DNA of 64,000 nt. Origin: Microbacterium sp. MYb62 (GTDB lineage: Bacteria; Actinomycetota; Actinomycetes; Actinomycetales; Microbacteriaceae). Location: assembly GCF_002979475.1 (NCBI RefSeq), contig NZ_PCOY01000016.1, positions 19,951-83,950 on the forward strand, given 5' to 3'. Both the position numbers and the translations under genes were made by a program. Of this stretch, positions 16,101 through 24,977 are shown one piece after another. The notes beneath the pieces were generated by a model. The model had not been told where the DNA came from. It ran no database searches and saw only the letters and a program-made list of their open reading frames with translations. Numbering within the stretch: the first letter of the stretch is position 1; each line of letters starts with the position of its first letter.

Positions 16101-16883
16101 ATGAACCACTCGCTGCGTCGTTCCGCCGCCGCCGTCCTCGCCGCCGCCGCTCTCGTCCTCACCGGCTGTGCGAGTGCGGCGGAGAGCACGCCCGCCCCAT
16201 CGACGAGTGCCGAGACGAGCGGGCTGAGCGGCGACCTCACGGTATACGCCGCGGCGTCCCTCTCCGGTGCCTTCGACGCGATCGGTGAGGCGTTCATCGC
16301 CGAGAACCCGGATGTGACGTTCAGTCCCGTCTACGACGGCTCGTCGACCCTGGTCACGCAGATCCTCGAAGGCGCCCCGGCCGACGTGTTCGCGTCCGCC
16401 GACGAGGCGAACATGGAGAAGGCGACCGACGTCGCGGTCGACCCCACGCTCTTCGCTTCCAACACCCTCGTGATCGCGGTACCCGCCGGCAACCCGGGCG
16501 GGGTCGAGACGCTCGACGATCTGGCCACGGCGACCACGGTGCTGTGCGCGCCGGAGGTGCCCTGCGGAGCGGCGTCCGCGAAGCTGCTCGCGGCGGCGGG
16601 GGTGACAGTGGACGCCGCGAGTCTCGAGCAGAACGTGACGGCCGTGCTCACGAAGGTCGCCGCGTCGGAAGCCGACGCCGGACTCGTCTACGCCACCGAC
16701 GTGATCGGTCGGGACGATGTCGAGGCGATCGTGCCCGACGGCGCCGATGAGGTCGTGAACCACTACCCGATCGCCGCGCTCTCCGACGCTCCGAACGCCG
16801 ATGCGGCCGACGCGTTCGTGGCGTTCGTGCTGTCGGAGGCGGGTCAGAAGATCCTGGCGGACTTCGGCTTCGGGGCACCATGA
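16101..16883 (+). CDS. modA: Molybdate ABC transporter substrate-binding lipoprotein ModA
   Basis: A 260-residue lipoprotein with signal peptide and lipobox LVLTGC, predicted to be anchored at Cys22. The mature part has the ModA pattern LTVYAAASLSGAFDAIGEAF, the SSTLVTQILEGAPADVFASAD oxyanion-pocket region and the DAGLVYATD segment. It captures molybdate (or tungstate) outside the membrane and delivers it to ModB. One base separates it from the HTH-TOBE gene, and it overlaps modB by four bases. Confidence 0.95.
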   Translation: MNHSLRRSAAAVLAAAALVLTGCASAAESTPAPSTSAETSGLSGDLTVYAAASLSGAFDAIGEAFIAENPDVTFSPVYDGSSTLVTQILEGAPADVFASADEANMEKATDVAVDPTLFASNTLVIAVPAGNPGGVETLDDLATATTVLCAPEVPCGAASAKLLAAAGVTVDAASLEQNVTAVLTKVAASEADAGLVYATDVIGRDDVEAIVPDGADEVVNHYPIAALSDAPNADAADAFVAFVLSEAGQKILADFGFGAP

Positions 16884-17668
16884 GTGCCGCCGGTGCGCGC
16901 GGGTACGCTCCGCGCGCACTCGCCGTCCCGGCCATCGTCGGTCTCGCCTTCCTGATCCTGCCGCTCACGGCGCTCGTCGCGCGGGTGCAGTGGTCCACGT
17001 TCCTCGCCGATGTGACGTCGGATGCCGCGCTCTCGGCCCTCCTGCTCTCGCTCGGCACCGGTCTCGTGGCCACTGTGCTGTGCATCGTCGTGGGGGTCCC
17101 GCTCGCGCTGTACATCGCCCGCTCAGGACCTCGGTTCGCCGCTGTGCTCCGCGCCGTCGTCACGGTGCCGCTGGTGCTGCCGCCGATGGTGGGCGGCGTC
17201 GCCTTGCTCTATCTGTTCGGGCGTGCGGGATGGCTCGGCGGACTCGGCCTGTCGTTCAGCACCCCGGCCGTCGTGCTGGCGCAGACCTTCGTCGCACTTC
17301 CCTTCCTGGTGCTCGCCGTCGAGGGGGCGGTGCGCACCTCGGGCGTGGACTACGAGCGCACGGCCGCCGCGCTCGGAGCCGGGCGATGGACGATCCTGCG
17401 CCGCATCACCCTGCCGCTCGCGGCCCCGGGCATCGTCGCCGGAGTCGTGCTGTGCTTCGCCAGGGCCATCGGCGAGTTCGGTGCGACGGCACTGTTCGCC
17501 GGCAACCGGCCAGGAGTCACCCAGACGATGCCGCTCGCGATCTACACCGCGTTCAACGGCGCGGGAGTGTCGCAGGGCACCGCGGTCGCCCTCGCACTGC
17601 TGCTGCTCGCCACCGCGATCGTCGTGCTGCTTCTCGTGCGCGGCTGGCGGCCGGGGGCGGCGCGATGA
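16880..17668 (+). CDS. modB: Molybdate ABC transporter permease ModB
   Basis: A 262-residue permease with about six membrane segments, including the first around residues 15-35. The EAA-type cytoplasmic loop contacting ModC is recognisable as YERTAAALGAGRWTILRRI, followed by the conserved RAIGEFGATALFAGN region typical of molybdate and sulfate permeases. It is coupled to modA and modC by ATGA overlaps. Confidence 0.95.
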   Translation: MSAAGARGYAPRALAVPAIVGLAFLILPLTALVARVQWSTFLADVTSDAALSALLLSLGTGLVATVLCIVVGVPLALYIARSGPRFAAVLRAVVTVPLVLPPMVGGVALLYLFGRAGWLGGLGLSFSTPAVVLAQTFVALPFLVLAVEGAVRTSGVDYERTAAALGAGRWTILRRITLPLAAPGIVAGVVLCFARAIGEFGATALFAGNRPGVTQTMPLAIYTAFNGAGVSQGTAVALALLLLATAIVVLLLVRGWRPGAAR

Positions 17669-18744
17669 CCGTCGCGGAAGGACTCCCGGCCGCGGGGTGG
17701 GGGTTGCGCGCGGAGATCGTGGTCGAGCGCGAGCACTTCGCCGTCGACGTCGCGGTGCAGGTCGCGGTCGGCGAGACCCTCGCCGTGATGGGTCCGAGCG
17801 GGGCGGGCAAATCGACGCTGCTGCAGGCGCTCGCCGGACTCCAGCCACTGACGGCAGGGGAGATCGAGGTCGCGGGGCGCGTGGTCGACCGCGTCGCCAC
17901 GCCACGGGTGCAGACGGCGCCCATGAACCGCGGCATCGTGCTGCTGGGGCAGGATGCGCGGCTGTTCCCGCACCTGTCGGTGCGCGAGAACGTCGCCTTC
18001 GGCCCTCGGGCCGCCGGGAGCGACGCCCGTGCCGCCCGTGGCACGGCCGATGAATGGCTCGCACGTGTCGGTCTCCCCGGGGCGGGCGATCGGATGCCGC
18101 GCGAACTCTCGGGCGGGGAAGGGCAGCGCGTCGCGGTGGCCAGAGCGCTCGCCGCGTCGCCGCGCGCGGTGCTGCTCGACGAACCGCTGGTGGCGCTCGA
18201 TCCATCGACCGCGGGCGACATCCGCCAGATGCTGCGTGATCAGCTGACCGGGATCACCACGATCGCGGTCACGCACGATGCCGCGGATGCGGTCGCCCTG
18301 GCCGATCGCCTCGTGGTCATCGAGGCGGGCCGAGTCACGCAGAGCGGACCGGTCCGTGCGGTGCTGTCGGCCCCGGCCACGGGTTTCGTCGCCTCGATCG
18401 CGGGCGTCAACCGTCTGGTGGGCGTCGCCGCGGACGGGGGATGGGAGAGCGGCGGACGGCATCTCACGAGCGCGGATGCCGGCTCGCTCGCGCTCGCCGC
18501 GGTCGGGGGCGTGCCTCTCGCCGCGGTGTTCCGTCCCGAGCACGTGCAGGTGGTCGATGACGGGGAGGCGGATGCCTGGCGCACCGAGGTCACGCGACTC
18601 GAGCCCACTCTCGCGGGGGTCCGCGTGCAGACCGCGTCGTGCGCGATCGATGTCTCCCTGGCGGTGGCGGCCGGGCTCGCACCGGGCGACACGGTCCATC
18701 TGCGGATCGATCCTGAGCGCGTGCGGTTCGTGTCCGTGCGCTGA
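17665..18744 (+). CDS. modC: Molybdate ABC transporter ATPase ModC
   Basis: A 359-residue ATPase. Walker A is GPSGAGKST, the signature is LSGGEGQR, Walker B is AVLLDEPLVALDP and the switch His is in AVTHD. The last 130 residues contain a TOBE-like regulatory domain (VFRPEHVQVV through RIDPERVRFV) that usually senses bound molybdate. It completes the HTH-TOBE-modABC operon with four-base overlaps throughout. Confidence 0.95.
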   Translation: MTVAEGLPAAGWGLRAEIVVEREHFAVDVAVQVAVGETLAVMGPSGAGKSTLLQALAGLQPLTAGEIEVAGRVVDRVATPRVQTAPMNRGIVLLGQDARLFPHLSVRENVAFGPRAAGSDARAARGTADEWLARVGLPGAGDRMPRELSGGEGQRVAVARALAASPRAVLLDEPLVALDPSTAGDIRQMLRDQLTGITTIAVTHDAADAVALADRLVVIEAGRVTQSGPVRAVLSAPATGFVASIAGVNRLVGVAADGGWESGGRHLTSADAGSLALAAVGGVPLAAVFRPEHVQVVDDGEADAWRTEVTRLEPTLAGVRVQTASCAIDVSLAVAAGLAPGDTVHLRIDPERVRFVSVR

Positions 18745-18748
18745 GCGG

Positions 18749-18812
18749 GCTCGTGCCTCGCGACACCAGCGAACACCCGCTCGTGCCTCGCGACGCTGGC
18801 AATCTCCCGCTC
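18749..18812. repeat. Short direct repeat with 30-bp period
   Basis: GCTCGTGCCTCGCGAC occurs at 18749-18764 and again at 18779-18794, exactly 30 bp later. A third partial unit (CCCGCTCGT) starts at about 18807. The 14-base spacers differ. The repeat lies between modC and moaA. Confidence 0.6.
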
Positions 18813-18850
18813 GTCGGCGCCGAGCCGGCCCGGACCGGGACCGGGCGGGT

Positions 18851-18889
18851 TAGTCTCGAACGATGATGGGGAGCGAGGGGGCACCATGA
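18851..18889 (+). promoter_or_regulatory. Putative leaderless promoter and 8-codon leader frame before moaA
   Basis: TAGTCT (18851-18856) lies six bases before an ATG at 18863, as expected for a leaderless transcript. The frame from 18863 encodes MMGSEGAP and stops at TGA 18887-18889, overlapping the moaA ATG at 18886. The sequence GAGCGAGGGGG within it also serves as the moaA ribosome site. Translation of the mini-frame would deliver ribosomes to moaA. Confidence 0.45.
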
Positions 18890-19983
18890 CGGCCGTACCG
18901 GTCGTGATCGGCGTGCGCGCGCCGCACGTCGATTCCGGACCGCGCACCGCCGGCCCCGCTGCGGGTCTCGGCGGAGGTCTCGTCGACACGCACGGCCGCG
19001 TGCATCGCGATCTGCGCATCTCGCTCACCGACCGCTGCTCGCTGCGCTGCACGTACTGCATGCCCGAGCAGGGGAACGAGTGGCTCGCCCGTACGAGCAT
19101 CCTCTCCACCGACGAGATCGTCGAGGTCGCCGAGGTGGCCGCGGCGCTCGGCATCCGCACCTTCCGTCTCACGGGTGGCGAGCCGCTCCTGCGGGCCGAC
19201 ATCATCGAGGTCGTGAGGCGCATCTCCCGCATCGAGGGGGAGGACGGCCCCGTCGAGGTCGCCATGACCACCAACGGCATCAGCCTCGCCCAGAAGCTGC
19301 CGGCCCTGATCGATGCCGGGCTCACTCGTCTCAACATCAGCATCGACACGGTAGACCGTCAGCGCTTCGCGGATCTCACCCGCCGCGACCGTCTGGACGA
19401 CGTGTTCGAGGGCATCGCCGCCGCCGCGGCATCCGAGCTCCGTCCCCTCAAGCTGAACGCGGTCGCGATGCGCGGCGTCAACGACGACGAGCTGGTCGAC
19501 CTCGTGGAGTTCGCGATGAGCGTGGGGGCGCAGCTGCGGTTCATCGAGCAGATGCCGCTCGACTCCGGACACACCTGGGACCGCGCGTCGATGGTCACGC
19601 GCGAGGAGATCCTCGCGTCGCTGGGTGAGCGCTGGCGTCTCGATCCGGTGGAGGGTCGAGGGGGAGCGCCGGCCGAGAAGTGGCGGATCGACGGCGGACC
19701 GCACGAGGTCGGTGTGATCGCCTCGGTCACCGCCCCGTTCTGCGGGGCCTGCGATCGCCTGCGCCTGACCGCCGACGGCCAGCTGCGCAACTGCCTGTTC
19801 TCGCTCGCCGAGTACGACCTGACCGGGTTGCTCCGCGGGGAGTCGGCATCCGCACCGGGAGAGCGCGCCGACGAGATCGCCGCCCTGCTGCGTTCGTGCG
19901 TGCACGGGAAGCTGCCGGGGCACGCGATCGACGACCCCTCCTTCCTGCAGCCGGCACGCGGGATGAACGCGATCGGCGGCTGA
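18886..19983 (+). CDS. moaA: GTP 3',8-cyclase MoaA
   Basis: A 365-residue radical-SAM enzyme that catalyses the first step of molybdopterin synthesis from GTP. The N-terminal [4Fe-4S] motif is DRCSLRCTYCMPE (CxxxCxxC); the C-terminal cluster residues are in APFCGACDRLRLTADGQLRNC; the essential Gly-Gly closes the protein (NAIGG). An extra N-terminal stretch of about 40 residues precedes the core, slightly longer than usual. It stands apart from the moaCDE genes and directly follows modABC, so molybdate uptake and the first pathway step are adjacent. Confidence 0.95.
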   Translation: MTAVPVVIGVRAPHVDSGPRTAGPAAGLGGGLVDTHGRVHRDLRISLTDRCSLRCTYCMPEQGNEWLARTSILSTDEIVEVAEVAAALGIRTFRLTGGEPLLRADIIEVVRRISRIEGEDGPVEVAMTTNGISLAQKLPALIDAGLTRLNISIDTVDRQRFADLTRRDRLDDVFEGIAAAAASELRPLKLNAVAMRGVNDDELVDLVEFAMSVGAQLRFIEQMPLDSGHTWDRASMVTREEILASLGERWRLDPVEGRGGAPAEKWRIDGGPHEVGVIASVTAPFCGACDRLRLTADGQLRNCLFSLAEYDLTGLLRGESASAPGERADEIAALLRSCVHGKLPGHAIDDPSFLQPARGMNAIGG

Positions 19984-20188
19984 GCGGGGCCGTGCTCCTG
20001 TGCCTCGGGTCGTCGGAGGCTGATCCGCGATACGGTCGTTCTCGATGCCACGACCACTGCCGTCCCCGACTCGCGGATCCGCGAGGGGCTCGACGATCTG
20101 CCGATGCTCGACCGCGGTGACCTTCGCTGCGAATGCGGGCCGGCCTGTGCGAGCCACGGACCCAAAGCACAGGGGGGTATGAACGGGG

Positions 20189-20767
20189 ATGTGGGAGCCG
20201 ATCGGGCGGGATAGCGACGGATACCGGTTGACGATCCGGGCGACACGAGTCTCCATGCTCCAGCTGGTCGCGATCATCGTCGGGTGCATCATCGTAGGGG
20301 GAGCTGCCGCCACGGGAGCGTTGATCGCTTTCTCCCTGGAGACCGAGATCATGCTCGGCAGATCCGGTGTCGTGCTGGTCGCCGGTGGCCTGGCGATCGT
20401 CATCGTGCTCGCCTTGCTGTGGGTCTTCGCCTGGCGAAGGAAGCGATACCTCATCGAATGGGACGATGAGGGTATCCGGATCATCGGTGCCGGGGTGGAG
20501 CGACTGCTCCCTTGGGATTCCGTCGCTCGCGTGCTGATCCGCGTCGACACGGACTACGCCCGGGTCGAGGTGAGGGGCACAGGCACCAGGTCTGTGACGC
20601 TCTTGGCCGGTTTCGGCTCCCAAGACGTCAAGAAGACCAACGCGATCGATCCGATTCCCCCGGGGATGGCGAACCTCCTGCACCGTCATCTCCTCGTGGA
20701 GCAGTCGACCGATCGAAAGGCGCCTGGCCTGCATGTCTTCCTGCGCAAGCCAGACGCAACCGTGTGA
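20189..20767 (+). CDS. Two-segment membrane protein, unknown function
   Basis: A 192-residue protein. Two hydrophobic segments lie at about residues 23-48 (LQLVAIIVGCIIVGGAAATGALIAF) and 60-80, followed by a basic stop and a soluble domain of about 110 residues. The latter, starting YLIEWDDEGIRIIGAGVERLLPWDSV, resembles a bacterial PH-like domain. AT-rich codons are a little more common than in neighbours. ATG 20189 has only a distant G-rich stretch as ribosome site. The 205 bases before it (19984-20188) contain nothing I can name. Confidence 0.65.
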   Translation: MWEPIGRDSDGYRLTIRATRVSMLQLVAIIVGCIIVGGAAATGALIAFSLETEIMLGRSGVVLVAGGLAIVIVLALLWVFAWRRKRYLIEWDDEGIRIIGAGVERLLPWDSVARVLIRVDTDYARVEVRGTGTRSVTLLAGFGSQDVKKTNAIDPIPPGMANLLHRHLLVEQSTDRKAPGLHVFLRKPDATV

Positions 20768-20795
20768 GCGTTGCATTGTGAAGCGGCGGGGATTC

Positions 20796-20831
20796 TTTTC
20801 GTATACACAATTGCCATATTTTCGTATACAC
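20796..20831 (+). promoter_or_regulatory. Tandem operator of the antitoxin gene
   Basis: TTTTCGTATACAC is repeated at 20796-20808 and 20819-20831, each containing the palindrome GTATAC, with a 23-bp period (about two helical turns). It lies eight bases before the antitoxin start in an AT-rich pocket unlike the surroundings. This is the pattern expected for autorepression by a ribbon-helix-helix antitoxin. Confidence 0.65.
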
Positions 20832-20838
20832 TAAAGAA

Positions 20839-21108
20839 ATGAGCGAGCACCTGTTGCACGGCAAGCCCGTCACTGACGAGCAGATTCAGGCGTGGGCAGA
20901 TGAGGCCGAGGCCGGCTATGACCCGTCGACGCTCCCCAAGCCGCGTCGCGGTCGACCGACCGTAGGTGATGGTCCAGGGGTGGTCATCCCCGTGCGGCTC
21001 GATGCGTCCACGATCGCCGCACTGACAGCGCGCGCTGAGGCTGAGGGTATCGCCACGCGGTCTGAAGCGATTCGCGCCGCCGTGCGCGAATGGGCGCACG
21101 TTGCCTGA
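20839..21108 (+). CDS. Ribbon-helix-helix-type antitoxin
   Basis: An 89-residue protein. The N-terminus (KPVTDEQIQAWADEAEAGYD) is the toxin-binding type region seen in an actinobacterial antitoxin family, and the C-terminal half (VVIPVRLDASTIAALTARAEAEGIATRSEAIRAAVREW) is a typical RHH DNA-binding fold. The tandem TTTTCGTATACAC repeat immediately upstream is its likely operator. The downstream toxin frame is broken, so the antitoxin seems to be a survivor of a decayed module. Confidence 0.8.
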   Translation: MSEHLLHGKPVTDEQIQAWADEAEAGYDPSTLPKPRRGRPTVGDGPGVVIPVRLDASTIAALTARAEAEGIATRSEAIRAAVREWAHVA

Positions 21109-21242
21109 CCTGCACAGATCAGCCCGCAAGCACTACCGGCGTGACCAGCTCGACGACTCCGCGGTTGCTCTATGCCGCCGGGCATGTCCTGCACTCGCGC
21201 CCACTCGATGACGAAGCCCGGTTCAGCTCGAAGTTCAGCTGA
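21101..21242 (+). pseudogene. Frameshifted, truncated toxin remnant
   Basis: From TTG 21101, overlapping the antitoxin stop, one frame reads LHRSARKHYRRDQLDDSAVAL and ends at TGA 21209-21211. The next frame continues the family pattern with LLYAAGHVLHSRPLDDEARF and stops at 21240-21242. Family toxins that follow this antitoxin begin with a similar HRSARKH segment and contain a PLDDE stretch about 40 residues in. The reading frame therefore shifted near 21160-21175, and the last half of the gene is gone where the M20 gene ends (21235). Family membership is from memory of related loci. Confidence 0.6.
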
Positions 21243-22449
21243 GGAACTCCCGTGCCGCAGCCGACAGAGCGGTGACGCCGACCTCGATCGTCGGGTGGAT
21301 CTCCGGCGCGAAGAACGGCGAGTGATTGGTGGGGATGTCCTCGCCCAGGCGGCCCGCGGCGACCGCCTCGGCGAACCGCGTGGGGTCGATGCCGCCCCAG
21401 AACCAGAACACGAGGGGCGCGCCGGCATCGCGGGCGAACCATGAGACATCCTCGCTGCCGGTGAACATGCCGGGATCGATGACGGCCGCCTCGCCCAGTG
21501 CGCGCTGCAGAGCCACGGTGACGCGTGCCGTGGCATCCTCGTCGTTGATCGTGGCGGGCAGCGTGTGGTCGGTGCGGATCTCAGGCTCCCGTTCGGCACC
21601 CGAGGCCGTGGCCTCCGCGCGCACGATGCGCTCGACGCTCGCGAGCACCTTCTCGCGCGTCTCCTCGTTCGGATAGCGCAGGCTGAGCTCGAGCTTCGCC
21701 TCGGCGGGGATGATGTTGTTCTTCAGTCCCGCGTGGATCGAGCCGACCGTCACGACCGCGACGCCCTGCGGGTCGATCTCGCGCGAGGTGATGGTCTGCA
21801 GGCGCATCACGGTCGCCGCGGCCATCACGACCGGGTCGATCGTGGCATGCGGGCGTGAGCCGTGTCCGCCGCGACCGTGCAGGGTGACGGTGAGTCCGTC
21901 CGAAGCGGCCATCTGCGTGCCGCTGCGCACGCCGATCACCCCGGCGGGCAGCGGGGTCACGTGCTGGCCGAGCACCACATCAGGCTTCGGGTAGCGGTCG
22001 AGGATGCCGTCGTCCAACATCGCGCGCGCCCCGGCGCCGTACTCCTCGGCGGGCTGGATCAGCACGACGAGGGTGCCCGACCAGTCGGATCGCTCGGCGA
22101 CGAGCTTCTCGACCGCGCCGACCATGGCGGTGACGTGCATGTCGTGGCCGCACGCGTGCATGACGGGAACGGTCGTACCGGCGGGGTCGACGCCCTTCGC
22201 GGTGCTCGCGTACGCCAGGCCGGTCTGCTCCTCGACGGGGAGTGCATCCATGTCGGCTCGCACCCACACGACGGGTCCTTCGCCGTTGCGCAGCACCCCG
22301 ACGACACCGGTGACGCCGACGCCCTCTTCGACCTCGAGACCCAGGTCGCGCAGGTGCTGGGCGGCGATGCCGGCGGTGCGCGTCTCCTGGAACGAGAGTT
22401 CAGGATGCTGGTGCAGGTCGATGTAGAGCGCTTCGAGGTCGATCGTCAT
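21235..22449 (-). CDS. M20-family metallo-amidohydrolase
   Basis: A 404-residue di-zinc hydrolase of the M20D (IAA-amino acid/hippurate hydrolase) type. Metal-binding motifs are HACGHDMH near residue 99, the PAEEYGAG catalytic Glu pair, and the later THSPFFAPE-like NHSPFF. The dimerisation domain occupies about residues 180-295. It probably deacylates N-acyl amino acids; the substrate is unknown. The TetR gene lies 58 bases upstream on the same strand. Its 3' end abuts the broken toxin remnant. Confidence 0.9.
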   Translation of the reverse strand: MTIDLEALYIDLHQHPELSFQETRTAGIAAQHLRDLGLEVEEGVGVTGVVGVLRNGEGPVVWVRADMDALPVEEQTGLAYASTAKGVDPAGTTVPVMHACGHDMHVTAMVGAVEKLVAERSDWSGTLVVLIQPAEEYGAGARAMLDDGILDRYPKPDVVLGQHVTPLPAGVIGVRSGTQMAASDGLTVTLHGRGGHGSRPHATIDPVVMAAATVMRLQTITSREIDPQGVAVVTVGSIHAGLKNNIIPAEAKLELSLRYPNEETREKVLASVERIVRAEATASGAEREPEIRTDHTLPATINDEDATARVTVALQRALGEAAVIDPGMFTGSEDVSWFARDAGAPLVFWFWGGIDPTRFAEAVAAGRLGEDIPTNHSPFFAPEIHPTIEVGVTALSAAAREFLS

Positions 22450-22507
22450 GGCCCGAGCCTAGCCGGGCGGTGTCGCCGGAGCGCCTGAACCCGGGAGCCG
22501 CGCGCGA

Positions 22508-23155
22508 TCAGGCGGGGTGCACGTAGGTCGGCAGCTCGGGGCCGGGGCGCAGCACGGCGTTGACGATCGCCTGGATCGCGAACTCGCTCGTCTCCCCGAG
22601 CTCGACGATCTCGGGGTGCAGGAGCCACTGCAGCTGCAGCCCGTCCATCACCGCCAGGATGGCCGCGGCAGCCGCGGCGATCGTGTCGGGATCGCGCACG
22701 CCCTCCTGGGCGCACAGCTCGTGGAACGCGGCCGTGACCTCGCGGCGGAGCGTCGTGTAGCGGTCCTCGAAGAAGTGGCGGGCGGGGTGGTCGTCGGTCA
22801 CGGACTCGGCCGACAGCACGGTGTAGGCCTGCACGATGCCCGGACGCTTCTCGTTCGCGAAGGCCGTGCGCACCAGGTGCAGGAAGAGCTCGGGGCCGTC
22901 GGGGATGTGCTTCTCGGCGAGTTCGGCGACGTCGGTCTGGTCGCGGTAGGCGAGCACCTCGAGCAGCAGCTTCTGCTTCGAGCCGAAGTGGTGGAGCACA
23001 CCCGCGTGCGTGATGCCGACCTGCTCTGCGACATCCGCCAGGGTGCCGTTCGTCGACCCCTTGTTGCCGAAGATCTCGACGGCCGCCTTGAGGATCTGCT
23101 CGCGTTTCGCGAGAGTCGCCGGGCGCACGCGCACTGTCTGGTCGCTGTCTGCCAC
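22508..23155 (-). CDS. TetR-family regulator
   Basis: A 215-residue regulator with HTH TLADVAEQVGITHAGVLHHFGSKQKLL after the KREQILKAAVEIFGNKG helix. It is divergent from the solute-binding protein of the ABC-GH3 operon, with dyads TTAC-N6-GTAA and GCTTACT-N8-AGTAAGC in between, and co-directional with the amidohydrolase. It is therefore the likely repressor of the sugar operon, of itself, and perhaps of the amidohydrolase. The inducer is unknown. Confidence 0.9.
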   Translation of the reverse strand: MADSDQTVRVRPATLAKREQILKAAVEIFGNKGSTNGTLADVAEQVGITHAGVLHHFGSKQKLLLEVLAYRDQTDVAELAEKHIPDGPELFLHLVRTAFANEKRPGIVQAYTVLSAESVTDDHPARHFFEDRYTTLRREVTAAFHELCAQEGVRDPDTIAAAAAAILAVMDGLQLQWLLHPEIVELGETSEFAIQAIVNAVLRPGPELPTYVHPA

Positions 23156-23197
23156 CGCGGCCTCCTCTCCATCGCTGAGCTGTGCTTGCGATCCAAC

Positions 23198-23243
23198 TTA
23201 CTACTCGGTAACCTCACGGAAGCTTACTTTCTCGACAGTAAGC
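23198..23243. promoter_or_regulatory. TetR-type operators between regulator and ABC operon
   Basis: TTACTACTCGGTAA (23198-23211) is a TTAC-N6-GTAA dyad. GCTTACT (23222-23228) and AGTAAGC (23237-23243) form a second dyad with an eight-base gap. Both share the half-site TTAC/GTAA and lie between the two divergent starts. Confidence 0.6.
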
Positions 23244-23312
23244 AAATCCCCACGGCCGAGGGACCCCCATCCACCGGCGACACAGCACAACGACCGTGCC
23301 CTAGGAGAAGCA

Positions 23313-24974
23313 ATGAAGCTCAGAAAGTCTCTGATCGCCGCGACTGCGATCACCGCCCTCGGCATCTCGGCCCTCGCCGGATGCTCGGCAGGTGGGGGAT
23401 CCGACGATGGCGCCGGTTCCGCATCCCTGACGATCGCGAAGCCCGACGGTGCGATCACCACCGAATCCAACAACCCATACGTCGGTGACTCGTCCGCCTC
23501 GAAGTACGGCTACGGCAAGGTCATCTTCGAGACGCTCGGTCTTGTGAACCAGACGGGTGACCGTGGCGTGACCCCGTGGCTCGCCGAGAGCATCGAGTGG
23601 AACGACGACTACACCGTGCTCACGGTGGTCCCGCGCAAGGACGTCACCTGGAGCGACGGCGAGCCCTTCACCGCCGATGACATCGTCTACTCCTACGAGC
23701 TCGTCTCCACTCCCGCTCTCGACACGGCCGGCCTCCAGTTCGAGAGCGCCGTGGTCGAGGGCGACGCGGTCGTGCTGACGTTCGCCGAGTCGAAGTACGT
23801 CAACCAGGCCCGCGTGCTGCACGTGCCGATCGTCCCGAAGCACATCTGGGAGAACCTCGACGATCCGGCCACGAACCCCGTCAAGGGCGACGACCTGGTC
23901 GGCACCGGCCCCTACGTCCTGTCGAACTGGTCGACCGAGTCGGTCACCCTCGACGCCCGCGACGACTACTGGGGCGGCGACCTCTCGGTGCCCGAGCTGC
24001 ACTACGTCTCCTACGGCGACAACACGGCGCTCACCACGGCCCTCGCCAACGGCGACGCCGACTGGGCCCAGGCGTTCATCCCGCAGATCGAGGAGCAGTT
24101 CCTCTCGGCCGACCCGGAGCACAACAAGTTCTGGGCCGCGCCGACCACCGGCTCCGCGACGCTGTTCATGAACCTGCAGCAGAAGCCGTTCGACGATCCG
24201 GCCTTCCGCCAGGCACTCGCCTGGGTGATCGACCGCGACGCCTACGTCGACATCGCGCGTGAAGGCGCCAGTGAGGCCGTGTGGTCGGTGACCGGATTGT
24301 CGTCGATCCTCGACGACGAGATCCAGCCCGAGTTCACGGACAAGGAGTACTCGGTCGACTCCGCGAAGGCCCGCGACCTGCTCACCACCGCCGGGTACAC
24401 GTGGAAGGACGACGCGCTGATCGATCCCGACGGTGCACCGGTGTCGTTCACGCTCTCCGTTCCCTCCGGCTGGAGCGACTGGAACACGGCGCAGGAGCTG
24501 ATCGCCGAAGACGTGGCCGAGGCCATCGGCGCCGAGGTCAAGATCGACATGCCGGACTGGGGCGGCTGGGCCGACCCCCGCGACAACGGCACGTTCTCCG
24601 CGATCATCCACTGGCTCGAGGACAGCGGCACGGCCTACGGTCTGTACACCTCGACCATGGACCCGCGCTGGATCTCGCCCGAGGGCAAGGCCGGCTTCAA
24701 CTTCGGTCGCTTCGACGACCCGACGGCGACCGCCGCGCTGAACTCCTACGCGAACGCCTCGTCCGACGAGGAGCGCACCGCGGCCCTCGACACGCTGCAG
24801 ACGATCTTCTCCGAGCAGGTGCCGGCCATCCCGCTGGGCGCGCACCCGCTGCTGGGCGAGTTCAACACCCGCAACTACGTCGGATGGCCGTCGGACGAGG
24901 ACCCGTACGCCTCTGCTGACCCGACTCAGCAGAACATCGTGCAGATCCTCACGAAGCTGAAGCCCGCCGAGTAA
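23313..24974 (+). CDS. Family 5 (peptide-type) ABC substrate-binding lipoprotein
   Basis: A 553-residue extracellular binding protein with a lipoprotein signal (lipobox ALAGC, Cys24 region) followed by the SBP_bac_5 fold: WSDGEPFTADDIVYSYE, GTGPYVL and AFRQALAWVIDRD. TAGGAGAAG stands before ATG 23313. Although the family is named for peptides, members of this size beside glycosidases often bind oligosaccharides. The operon ends with a GH3 beta-glucosidase, so a beta-glucoside ligand is the better guess here. Confidence 0.9.
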   Translation: MKLRKSLIAATAITALGISALAGCSAGGGSDDGAGSASLTIAKPDGAITTESNNPYVGDSSASKYGYGKVIFETLGLVNQTGDRGVTPWLAESIEWNDDYTVLTVVPRKDVTWSDGEPFTADDIVYSYELVSTPALDTAGLQFESAVVEGDAVVLTFAESKYVNQARVLHVPIVPKHIWENLDDPATNPVKGDDLVGTGPYVLSNWSTESVTLDARDDYWGGDLSVPELHYVSYGDNTALTTALANGDADWAQAFIPQIEEQFLSADPEHNKFWAAPTTGSATLFMNLQQKPFDDPAFRQALAWVIDRDAYVDIAREGASEAVWSVTGLSSILDDEIQPEFTDKEYSVDSAKARDLLTTAGYTWKDDALIDPDGAPVSFTLSVPSGWSDWNTAQELIAEDVAEAIGAEVKIDMPDWGGWADPRDNGTFSAIIHWLEDSGTAYGLYTSTMDPRWISPEGKAGFNFGRFDDPTATAALNSYANASSDEERTAALDTLQTIFSEQVPAIPLGAHPLLGEFNTRNYVGWPSDEDPYASADPTQQNIVQILTKLKPAE

Positions 24975-24977
24975 CGT

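Noticed and set aside
18749..18812. CRISPR-like repeat
   Set aside because: Only two full units with 14-base spacers, no leader and no cas genes.
19984..20188. Open frame with two close cysteines and an acidic start between moaA and the next gene
   Set aside because: No start codon, no ribosome site and mixed codon use; I see nothing recognisable.
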